DNA of 64,000 bases from NCBI RefSeq assembly GCF_003850345.1, contig NZ_CP027707.1:930001-994000 (forward strand), given 5' to 3'. The notes below the pieces were generated by a model. That model ran no database searches. It saw only the letters and a list, made by a program, of their open reading frames with translations, and had not been told where the DNA came from. Source of the stretch: Pseudomonas chlororaphis subsp. piscium (GTDB lineage: Bacteria; Pseudomonadota; Gammaproteobacteria; Pseudomonadales; Pseudomonadaceae). Position numbers and translations under genes: made by a program. Numbering within the stretch: the first letter of the stretch is position 1; each line of letters opens with the position of its first letter. Shown one piece after another: positions 51,974 through 59,091 of this stretch.

Positions 51974-52394
51974 GTTCGATCCTTCAATTCTGTGTAAAGG
52001 GAAGCGCCTCGAGCCGTGACATGCTTGAGTCGCTACCGACGCAATGGACGCGGCCGAATTCTACATTCGAAATAGCTCAATGTCAGGACGTCCAGATAGC
52101 TGGGCGCAATATCTAGTAGGCAATGAGGATGCAGAGGAGGGCGGTACCGTACAGGGTTCTTGCGAGGATACCCTTGTACATCGTGTGTTCCTTTTGTCGG
52201 TTATGTAGGCAGGGGTAGCCGGCCAGTAGGGAGCTTGATACAGACGAATAGGAAATGTAGGGACAGGAGAGTTTTGGTAGGTCATGAACGAAGGTGAGAG
52301 TACACAGGGTTGTGGTTTCTCTGTTTCTCTTGTGTACCTCTGAGCCTGTATCCAGTGTCCATAGTCGACAATCGGCGATCTCAAATCGCACGAA
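51974..52394. other. Upstream region of the acyltransferase operon (421 bp)
   Basis: Apart from the small ORF at 52113-52181 I see no gene. Two longer minus-strand frames here lack SDs and family features. The region should hold the promoter of the two-gene operon, not identified with confidence. Confidence 0.5.
52113..52181 (-). CDS. Candidate 22-aa membrane peptide
   Basis: MYKGILARTLYGTALLCILIAY followed by TAG, preceded by AAAAGGAA with a 6-nt spacer to ATG 52181, a strong SD for such a short frame. One hydrophobic helix (LYGTALLCILIAY) after a basic N-terminus. No homologue is recognised. It may be a small membrane protein, a type I toxin-like peptide, or chance. Confidence 0.4.
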   Translation of the reverse strand: MYKGILARTLYGTALLCILIAY

Positions 52395-52395
52395 C

Positions 52396-52422
52396 GACAA
52401 AGCCCGCATCGAGCGGGCTTTG
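52396..52422. terminator. Terminator, copy 2 of the repeated 28-nt sequence
   Basis: Same 11-bp arms and ATCGA loop as 50140-50166, here followed by a GTTTTT tail. It stands between the divergent-side small ORF region and the 3' end of the coiled-coil gene. Confidence 0.9.
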
Positions 52423-52442
52423 TCGTTTTTACCGGCCTTGAA

Positions 52443-53339
52443 TCACTTCACCTTGCTTCTCAGGTCCTCGAGGCTGCGTTTGAGCTGGTCCAGGTTCTGG
52501 CTCTGATTGCTGACCTCGCTCTTGAGGCTGGACAGCTCGCTGGAGCTCGAACTGGAGCTAGAGCTGCTGCCACGCTTGAGGTCATCGATCTGTCTTTCCA
52601 GCTTGTCCAGGGTGCCGGCTTGACTGCTGACCGTGCTCTTGAGGCTGGACAGTTCGCTGGAGCTCGAACTGGAGCTTGAGCTGCTGCCGCGCTTGAGGTC
52701 GTCGATCTGACTCGCCAGCTTATCCAGGGTGCTGGCCTGACTGCTGACCGTGCTCTTGAGGCTGGACAGTTCGCTGGAGCTCGAACTGGAGCTTGAGCTG
52801 TTGCCGCGTTTGAGTTCCTCGATCTGCTTGCCGAGTTTGTCCAGTTCGCTGGCCTGGTCGCTGGTAACGCGCTTGAGGTTGTTCACTTCACTGGCGTTCG
52901 AGCTGGAGCTTGTACCGTTGTTACGCTTGAACTCTTCAAGCTGGGTTTCCAGTTTTTTCAGCTGGTTGGCTTGCTCGCCGGTGGTTTTCTTGAGGTTGCT
53001 CACCTCACTGGCATTGGAGCTGGAGCTGCTGCCAGTGTTGCGTTTGAGTTCTTCGATCAGGCGGGCCTGGCTGTTGACGAGGTCCTTGAGCTTTTCCAGC
53101 TCGGCGGTGCTGCTCTTGAGGCCGTCCTGCAGCTTTTGCAGGTCATCCACGGTGAAGCCGCTGGGGCGCACGCTGAACTTGAGGTCCACTTCCTGGTGCA
53201 GGGCCGAGATCCTGTCCGAGTACGAGGCGCTGCTGGAGTTGAACTCGACGGCCTGGGCGGGGAGTGACAGGCTGCTGAGGATCAGGGTGGAGAGACTGGT
53301 GGCGAGGAAGGCGGACGAACGCTGAGTGCGGCTGAACAT
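52443..53339 (-). CDS. Secreted Ser-rich coiled-coil repeat protein
   Basis: 298 aa from ATG 53339 (MFSRTQRSSAFLATSLSTLIL); signal peptide ends LPAQA near residue 30; a 40-residue upstream extension is rejected. After about 90 residues the protein is built from repeats pairing a Ser/Asn run with ELSSLKS-QA-LDKL-QIDDLKRG, six units in all, the last three almost identical with ten consecutive Ser. The leucine spacing predicts a long coiled coil with flexible Ser joints. No enzymatic motif. Function unknown; a periplasmic or surface-anchored structural protein is likely. No lipobox or membrane anchor was found. Confidence 0.8.
   Translation of the reverse strand: MFSRTQRSSAFLATSLSTLILSSLSLPAQAVEFNSSSASYSDRISALHQEVDLKFSVRPSGFTVDDLQKLQDGLKSSTAELEKLKDLVNSQARLIEELKRNTGSSSSSNASEVSNLKKTTGEQANQLKKLETQLEEFKRNNGTSSSSNASEVNNLKRVTSDQASELDKLGKQIEELKRGNSSSSSSSSSELSSLKSTVSSQASTLDKLASQIDDLKRGSSSSSSSSSSELSSLKSTVSSQAGTLDKLERQIDDLKRGSSSSSSSSSSELSSLKSEVSNQSQNLDQLKRSLEDLRSKVK
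52500..52871. repeat. 117-bp tandem repeats inside the coiled-coil gene
   Basis: CTTGAGGCTGGACAG-type segment recurs at 52521, 52638 and 52755, a period of exactly 117 bp (39 codons). Near-identity of the copies suggests recent expansion. Confidence 0.85.
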
Positions 53340-53677
53340 CACTGGGTTTCCTTGTGAAGTGCCGATATGGCACATCGCTATGACTGCGTTCTTGCCTGCT
53401 TGTTCCAGGGGCAAGAAGGCGGGGCGGGGAGAGGAATGTAACAACGTATTTTTCATCAAAGTGCCTTGAGCGAACGGACAGGTTTTTTGTCGGTGCGCTG
53501 TAAGGATTCGTAGGCATCCGCAGGCAAAGGCCCTATATTCGCAGCCTGTCTGAATGGCTTTCAGATGATCCCGAATGGTTCACGGCCAGATAAATCGGCT
53601 TTCACAGCGTTTTTTTGCGGCAAAGAGATCCCAACGATCCAGATCCATCTTCCATTCCCATGATCAGAGAGAACGAG
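53340..53677. other. Divergent intergenic region (338 bp)
   Basis: Lies between the coiled-coil gene and the small acidic protein gene; expected to hold both promoters. A TATATT element (about 53534-53539) is a possible -10. Nothing else is supported. Confidence 0.45.
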
Positions 53678-53974
53678 ATGATTCCTAAAGAAGCCAGAAT
53701 TGACGTAGCCCTTGAAAAGTACCTGGCTGCCACGCCTTCCTTGCAGGAAGAAATCAGCGCCCTGAGCCCGCAAGAGCAGAAGCAGCAGGCCCAGTGGGCG
53801 TTCGAGGACGAAGCGGAGTCGCGCGGCATCGAGCCGTGGGAACTGGTGCTGGAGTTGGTGGCCGAGTCGCCCGAGGAGCTCAAGGCCATGCGCCTGGAGG
53901 TCCATCAGGAGGTGGCCGAGGCCCTGGGCATGGACCTTCAGGACTACCTGGAACTCAACGAAATCGACGATTGA
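53678..53974 (+). CDS. Small acidic protein of unknown function
   Basis: 98 aa from ATG 53678 (MIPKEARIDVALEKYLAATP), with GAGAGAACGAG upstream; ATG 53660 would add six residues. Predominantly helical and very acidic (SPQEQKQQAQWAFEDEAESRGIEPWELVLELVAESPEELKAM). No signal or membrane segment. It may belong to a pseudomonad-restricted DUF family; I do not assign a function. Followed by a strong terminator shared with nadC. Confidence 0.75.
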   Translation: MIPKEARIDVALEKYLAATPSLQEEISALSPQEQKQQAQWAFEDEAESRGIEPWELVLELVAESPEELKAMRLEVHQEVAEALGMDLQDYLELNEIDD

Positions 53975-53977
53975 TGC

Positions 53978-54010
53978 AAAAACGCCAGCCTTTCAGGGGC
54001 TGGCGTTTTT
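53978..54010. terminator. Bidirectional terminator (small protein gene / nadC)
   Basis: 13-bp arms AAAAACGCCAGCC / GGCTGGCGTTTTT, 7-nt loop, T-run on both strands. Confidence 0.94.
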
Positions 54011-54032
54011 CTTCGGGGTACTGCGCAAAGAG

Positions 54033-54881
54033 TCAGAGGCTCAAGCGCATCGACAGGTCGACCGCCTTCACATCCTTGGTCATCGCCCCGATCGAAATGT
54101 AATCGACGCCCGTCTCGGCGATCGGGCGCAAGGTGCTTTCATTGATCCCGCCGCTGGCTTCCAGCTTGGCCTTGCCGGCATTCAGGCGTACCGCCTCGCG
54201 CATGTCATCCAGGCTCAACTCGTCGAGCATGATGATGTCCGCGCCCGCCGCCAGGGCTTCCTTGAGTTCCTCCAGGCTTTCCACTTCGACTTCCACCGGC
54301 TTGCCCGGGGCGATCTTGTGGGCGGCGCTGATCGCCTGGGCAATGCCGCCGCACGCGGCAATATGGTTTTCCTTGATCAGGAAGGCGTCGTACAGGCCGA
54401 TGCGGTGGTTGTGGCAGCCACCGCAGGTCACCGCGTACTTCTGTGCCAGGCGCAGGCCCGGCAGGGTCTTGCGGGTATCCAGCAACTTGACCTGGGTATC
54501 GGCGACGAAGTCGGCGTAGTACTGCGCGCGGGTGGCCACGCCGGACAGCAACTGCAGGAAGTTCAGGGCGCAGCGTTCGCCGCTGAGCAGCGAACGGGCC
54601 GGGCCTTCAAGGTGGAACAGCACCTGGTTGGGGCTGACGCGCTCGCCGTCACGCACCTGCCAATGCACGGCGACCCGCGGGTCGAGCTGGCGGAACACCG
54701 CGTCGACCCAGGCCGTGCCACTGATGATCGCCGCTTCGCGGGTGATGATGGTGGCTTTGGCCAGGCGTTCGGCCGGGATCAGTTGCGCGGTGATATCGCC
54801 GCTGCCGATGTCTTCCAGCAACGCACGGCGCACGTTGGCTTCGATTTCGGCGGTCAGGTCGGCGAGGCGTAGATTCGGCAT
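54033..54881 (-). CDS. nadC: Nicotinate-nucleotide pyrophosphorylase (quinolinate PRTase)
   Basis: Converts quinolinate and PRPP to nicotinate mononucleotide in NAD synthesis; 282 aa from ATG 54881 ([21 protein letters not shown]), SD GGAG. Substrate residues in [19 protein letters not shown] (about 133-151), [39 protein letters not shown], and LEASGGI. A 22-residue upstream extension is rejected. Stands next to DUF1631-ampD-ampE, divergently, as I recall in other pseudomonads. Confidence 0.97.
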   Translation of the reverse strand: MPNLRLADLTAEIEANVRRALLEDIGSGDITAQLIPAERLAKATIITREAAIISGTAWVDAVFRQLDPRVAVHWQVRDGERVSPNQVLFHLEGPARSLLSGERCALNFLQLLSGVATRAQYYADFVADTQVKLLDTRKTLPGLRLAQKYAVTCGGCHNHRIGLYDAFLIKENHIAACGGIAQAISAAHKIAPGKPVEVEVESLEELKEALAAGADIIMLDELSLDDMREAVRLNAGKAKLEASGGINESTLRPIAETGVDYISIGAMTKDVKAVDLSMRLSL

Positions 54882-55223
54882 AGCGGGCTCCACAAACAAA
54901 GTGGCCCGATTATAGGGCCATGGCGCAAGCGAACCCAAGGCAAGCACCCTCCCGTAGCTGCATTTGGTCGCCTGGTATGAGCCGTTTGCGAGAAAGGGCG
55001 GTCGCTATATGAACGCTATTTCAAAGCCCGCGCAGAGTCTGCTGGCACAAGAAGGGGCTTTTACCAGATAATCCGACTTCTAATTGACGTCATAGCTTTG
55101 ACGTTTGTTTGGCTCCCCGATATTTGAAATGCAGCGGTGCGTATCGATGCCCGCTGGGACTCGACTGTGAGCGTCGGCCGACCTTTCATCGCGCGGCAGA
55201 GAAAACCCTTTCAGGAGGCTTGG

Positions 55224-57428
55224 ATGCACAACGACGGGAATGTAGTGCCTTTGCACAAGGCGGCTACGGATCAGGCGAACGCTTCGCCGCTCGCCCGCCT
55301 GCCTGTGATTCTGCTTCAGGTCCGTGACAAGGCCGCCCAGCAACTGCGCCATGGCCTGCAGGAACTGTTCGATAACGCCGACGACACCTTGTTCGAGATG
55401 GCCGACCGGGCCCAGAACAATGTCGACCAGAACACCTTTTTCGAAGCCATGCGCGACCTGCGCCTGAAACGCAAAAGCATCGAGCGCGGCTTCCTGGAAA
55501 AACTCTTCGAGGCCTTTGTCGGCCTGGTCCAGTACGACCCCGCGCCGGCGATCGCCCAGGCCGTCGCCTACGCTCCACCCGCCGATACCTGCCGTGACGA
55601 CCTGGAGCGCACCCTGGCCCTCGAGGCGATGGTCGCCAAGGCGGGTAACCGTGACGGCTTTGCCCTTGGCCAACTCACCGCGCGCCTGAACGTGCTGCTG
55701 GGCAAGCGCCTGGATGATCGCAGCAACCCCCTGGGCCCGGCCATGCTCTGCGAGTATTTCCTCGAATCCGGGCGCAACCTGGGGGTGGAGATCAAGGTCA
55801 AGCTGATCATTCTCAAGCTGTTCGAGCGTTATGTGCTCAGCGAGGCCGACCAGCTGTACGCTGAAGCCAATCAGCTGCTGGCCGCCACCGGCGTATTGCC
55901 GGAGCTCAAGCCGGCGCCGGCGCGCCGGGCCCTCGACCAGGCGGCCGCGAGTATCCAGGCCACGCCCGAGCCCGGCGTGGCGCAGATGGACGAGAGCGTT
56001 CAGGAAGTGTTCGCCGCCTTGCAGGAGCTGCTGCTGCATGTCCGCGGCAGCGTGGTGCCGACCCTGGAGGCGAGCGCCGAAACCCAGCCGATTTCCACCC
56101 GTGACCTGCTGCGCCTGTTGTCTCACCTGCAGCACTACGTGCCGGCTGGCACCCAGGACGATTTCGACCTGCGCAACCACTTGGAACAGCTGCTGACCCG
56201 GGTCAGCGTGAAGAGCGGCAAGTCGCGGGTGGTCGGGGTGGCCGACGAGGACGTGATCAACCTGGTGGCTATGCTTTTCGAGTTCATCCTGGCCGATCGC
56301 AACCTGCCGGAATCCTTGAAGACCCTGATCGGCCGCTTGCAGATCCCCATGCTCAAGGTCGCGGTGCTGGACAAGAGCTTCTTCAGCCGCAGCAGCCATC
56401 CCGCCCGCCGCCTGCTCAACGAAATCGCCGCCGCGGCCATGGGCTGGGGCAGCTGTGACGATTATCAGCGCGACAGCCTGTACCTGCGCATCGAACAGGT
56501 GGTGCAACGGTTGTTGAGCGACTTCGTCGACGACCCGGCGATCTTTTCCGAGCTGCTCGCCGAGTTTCTCGCTTTCACCAGCGACGAACGCCGCCGCAGC
56601 GAGCTGCTGGAGCAGCGCACCCGTGACGCCGAAGAGGGGCGGGCCAAGGCCGAGCTGGCGCGGCGTCGCGTCGAGCAGGCACTGAACGAGGGGCTGCGGG
56701 GCAAGGTCCTGCCACTGACGGTCGTCGAGTTCGTGCAACAGGCCTGGAGCAAGGTCCTGCTGCTGACCTGTCTCAAGCATGGCGAGCACTCCGGCGAATG
56801 GCGCGAAGGGCTGAAAACCATGGAGCAACTGATCTGGAGCGTGCAGCTCCACACCGATCCGGATGCCGCCATGCAGTTGCTGGCGCTGGTGCCGGACCTG
56901 CTCAAGGCGCTGCGCGACGGCTTGAACAGCGCGGCGTTCGATCCGTTCGCCACCAGCGAGTTCTTCAGCCAGTTGGAAGCCCTGCACCTGCAGGTGTTCG
57001 AGGGCTTCGGCGAGAACGCCGGGCAGCCTTGGCCGGGCCTGGTGGACGAGCAGCCGGCGATGGTCGCGGTCGAGGAGCACATCATCCTGCCCTGTGCCGA
57101 GGAGGGCCCGCTGGAGGCCGCGCCCCTGGCGCTGGCGCCCAACGATCCCGGGTTGCTGCGGGTCGAACAACTGCGGCTGGGGGCCTGGGTCGAATTCCTC
57201 GAAGACGAGGACAACAGCGTGCGCTGCAAGCTGGCGGCCATCGTGCAACCCGGCGACAAGTACATCTTCGTCAACCGTACGGGCATGAAGGTCCTGGAGC
57301 GCACCCGGGTCGGCCTGGCCCTGGAGTTTCAGCGCGGGGCGGTGCGTGAGCTGGACGACACCTTGCTGTTCGACCGGGCGCTGGAGTCGGTGATTGGCAG
57401 TTTGCAGCGACTCAATCGCGGCAAGTGA
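55224..57428 (+). CDS. DUF1631 family protein
   Basis: 734 aa from ATG 55224 (MHNDGNVVPLHKAATDQAN), SD AGGAGG with 5-nt spacing; the further upstream ATG lacks an SD. Largely helical, soluble; the conserved family features LQELFDNADDTLFEMADRAQNN (about 37-58) and the C-terminal beta region GAWVEFLEDEDNSVRCKLAAIV..YIFVNRTGMKVLE (about 650-690) with a PilZ-like look. No catalytic motif is recognised. The C-terminal strand pattern suggests c-di-GMP-linked or regulatory function as a guess only. It is followed by ampD after 62 bp. Confidence 0.85.
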   Translation: MHNDGNVVPLHKAATDQANASPLARLPVILLQVRDKAAQQLRHGLQELFDNADDTLFEMADRAQNNVDQNTFFEAMRDLRLKRKSIERGFLEKLFEAFVGLVQYDPAPAIAQAVAYAPPADTCRDDLERTLALEAMVAKAGNRDGFALGQLTARLNVLLGKRLDDRSNPLGPAMLCEYFLESGRNLGVEIKVKLIILKLFERYVLSEADQLYAEANQLLAATGVLPELKPAPARRALDQAAASIQATPEPGVAQMDESVQEVFAALQELLLHVRGSVVPTLEASAETQPISTRDLLRLLSHLQHYVPAGTQDDFDLRNHLEQLLTRVSVKSGKSRVVGVADEDVINLVAMLFEFILADRNLPESLKTLIGRLQIPMLKVAVLDKSFFSRSSHPARRLLNEIAAAAMGWGSCDDYQRDSLYLRIEQVVQRLLSDFVDDPAIFSELLAEFLAFTSDERRRSELLEQRTRDAEEGRAKAELARRRVEQALNEGLRGKVLPLTVVEFVQQAWSKVLLLTCLKHGEHSGEWREGLKTMEQLIWSVQLHTDPDAAMQLLALVPDLLKALRDGLNSAAFDPFATSEFFSQLEALHLQVFEGFGENAGQPWPGLVDEQPAMVAVEEHIILPCAEEGPLEAAPLALAPNDPGLLRVEQLRLGAWVEFLEDEDNSVRCKLAAIVQPGDKYIFVNRTGMKVLERTRVGLALEFQRGAVRELDDTLLFDRALESVIGSLQRLNRGK

Positions 57429-57490
57429 TCGCAACCTGGGCGTGGAACGCGGCATACTGGGCCGTCACAGGCTTCGTTGAAGGAATCGGT

Positions 57491-58051
57491 ATGCAGTTGG
57501 ACCCCGCAAGCGGCTGGTGTCACGGCGTTCGCCATTGCCCGTCACCCAATTTCAACGCACGCCCCGCGGATGAAATCTCCCTGCTGGTGATCCACAACAT
57601 CAGCCTGCCGCCGGCCCAGTTCGCGACGGGCAAGGTGCAGGAATTCTTCCAGAACCGTCTTGATGTCACAGAGCATCCCTATTTTGCCGGGATCGCCGAC
57701 CTGCGCGTGTCCGCGCATTTCCTGATCGAACGTGACGGAACCGTCACTCAGTTTGTCTCCTGTCTGGACCGCGCCTGGCACGCCGGCGTGTCGTGGTTCG
57801 ACGGGCGCGAAAGCTGTAATGATTTTTCCCTGGGGATCGAACTGGAAGGCACCGACGAGCTACCGTTCACCGATGCCCAGTACGACGCGCTGATTGCCTT
57901 GACCCGGCAGTTGCGGCAGGCCTTCAAGGCCATCACCCCACAGCGGATTTGTGGGCACAGCGATATTGCTCCGGGGCGCAAGACCGATCCGGGGCCCGGA
58001 TTCGACTGGGTACGCTATCGCGCGGCCCTGAACGAAGGGGAAGGACAATGA
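57491..58051 (+). CDS. ampD: 1,6-anhydro-N-acetylmuramyl-L-alanine amidase AmpD
   Basis: Cytosolic zinc amidase that recycles anhydro-muropeptides and so keeps AmpR-dependent beta-lactamase low; 186 aa from ATG 57491 (MQLDPASGWCHGVRHCPSPN). Zn ligands are visible as His35 (LVIHNIS), and His and Asp in GHSDIAPGRKTDPGP near 153-165; Glu in GIELEGTD. The longer upstream frame to 57425 overlaps the DUF1631 stop and is rejected. Its stop overlaps the ampE start (ATGA). Confidence 0.97.
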   Translation: MQLDPASGWCHGVRHCPSPNFNARPADEISLLVIHNISLPPAQFATGKVQEFFQNRLDVTEHPYFAGIADLRVSAHFLIERDGTVTQFVSCLDRAWHAGVSWFDGRESCNDFSLGIELEGTDELPFTDAQYDALIALTRQLRQAFKAITPQRICGHSDIAPGRKTDPGPGFDWVRYRAALNEGEGQ

Positions 58052-58884
58052 GTTTTCTGGTGTTGCTGCTGGCGGTATGGATCGAGAAATTCTCGGCCTT
58101 GCGCCAGCGCGTTCAGCATGACGAGCCGTGGTTGCGCCAACTGTTCCGGCAGGAGGCCAGCCCGCGCCTGGCCAAGCGTCCCTGGTGGGTGCTGGCCCTG
58201 CTGGTGTTGCTGCCGGCAGTGCTGCTGGGGTTGCTGTTGCTGATACTGGAGCCGCTGGCCTATGGCCTGCTGGCGTTGCCGGTGCATCTGCTGGTGGTGA
58301 TCTACAGCCTGGGGCGGGGCGACCTGCTGGGCGAACTCGGGCCGTTTCGCGATGCCTGGCGCCGCGAGGACCTGCAAGCCGCGGCGCATGTCGCCAAGCG
58401 CGACCTGGAGATCTGCGCCGACAGTGGCGAGCAGTTGCTCGGGCAGGTTCAGGGGCACCTGCTGTGGCAGGCCTACCAGAGCTTTTTCGCGGTGATCTTC
58501 TGGTACTTCCTGCTGGGGCCGGTGGCCGCATTGAGCTATCGCCTGCTGGCGCTGGCCGCCGAACACAGCAAGAACCCGGCGGTCGCCGAGCGCGCCGGGC
58601 AGCTGCGGCATGCCTTCGATTGGTTGCCGGTACGCCTGCTGGCGGCCAGCTTCGCCCTGGTGGGCAACTTCGTCGCGGTCAGCCGGGTGATGCTCCACGA
58701 GTTGCTGAACTGGAACATCAGCGCCGCGCAACTGGTGGAGAAGGTCGGCCTGGTCGCCGCTGAAATCCCCGCGCCGATCACCGGGCCGGATGGCATTCTC
58801 AGCCTGGACCGGATCTGGGAACTGTTGCTGCGGGCCGCGGTGCTCTGGTACGCCGGTTTTGCCCTGTGGACCGTGCTGCCCTGA
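58048..58884 (+). CDS. ampE: AmpE, integral membrane regulator linked to AmpD
   Basis: 278 aa from ATG 58048 (MSFLVLLLAVWIEKFSALRQR), overlapping the ampD stop. Hydrophobic segments at about 45-90, 155-180 and 200-225 and near the C-terminus. The AmpE/CobD-like motif VIYSLGRGDLLGELGPFRDAWRRED (about 92-116) and WYFLLGPVAALSYRLL are present. AmpE is proposed to act as a sensor in the inner membrane during beta-lactamase regulation; the biochemical activity is unproven. Confidence 0.93.
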   Translation: MSFLVLLLAVWIEKFSALRQRVQHDEPWLRQLFRQEASPRLAKRPWWVLALLVLLPAVLLGLLLLILEPLAYGLLALPVHLLVVIYSLGRGDLLGELGPFRDAWRREDLQAAAHVAKRDLEICADSGEQLLGQVQGHLLWQAYQSFFAVIFWYFLLGPVAALSYRLLALAAEHSKNPAVAERAGQLRHAFDWLPVRLLAASFALVGNFVAVSRVMLHELLNWNISAAQLVEKVGLVAAEIPAPITGPDGILSLDRIWELLLRAAVLWYAGFALWTVLP

Positions 58885-58974
58885 CGGCGAGCAGCGAGTG
58901 AGCGCTGGCGAGCCTCCCCGGTCTTGCCAGCGCAGACAAAGCCGTCCTTCTGTCTGTCGCCCCCGCGGTTAACC

Positions 58975-59001
58975 TTAAGTTACAAACCCTTTTGCCGATT
59001 T
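58975..59001 (+). promoter_or_regulatory. Sigma28 (FliA)-type promoter of the chemoreceptor gene
   Basis: TTAAGTTA (58975-58982), 11-nt spacer, GCCGATTT (58994-59001), against consensus TAAAGTTT-N11-GCCGATAA. Located 90 nt before the GTG start, consistent with control together with flagellar and chemotaxis genes. Confidence 0.82.
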
Positions 59002-59091
59002 GAGCTATACAGAAGCAGCGCCAAATAGTGGCTATCTGCCGTGTTCGCGCACCTGCCAATAAAAATAAAAGCAAAAAAAGGGGGACTTCTT

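Noticed and set aside
52450..52960. Possible CRISPR-like array
   Set aside because: The 117-bp units are in-frame protein repeats without spacers of unique sequence.
55080..57455. 791-codon frame antisense to the DUF1631 gene
   Set aside because: Shadow; the plus-strand gene has the better SD and family features.
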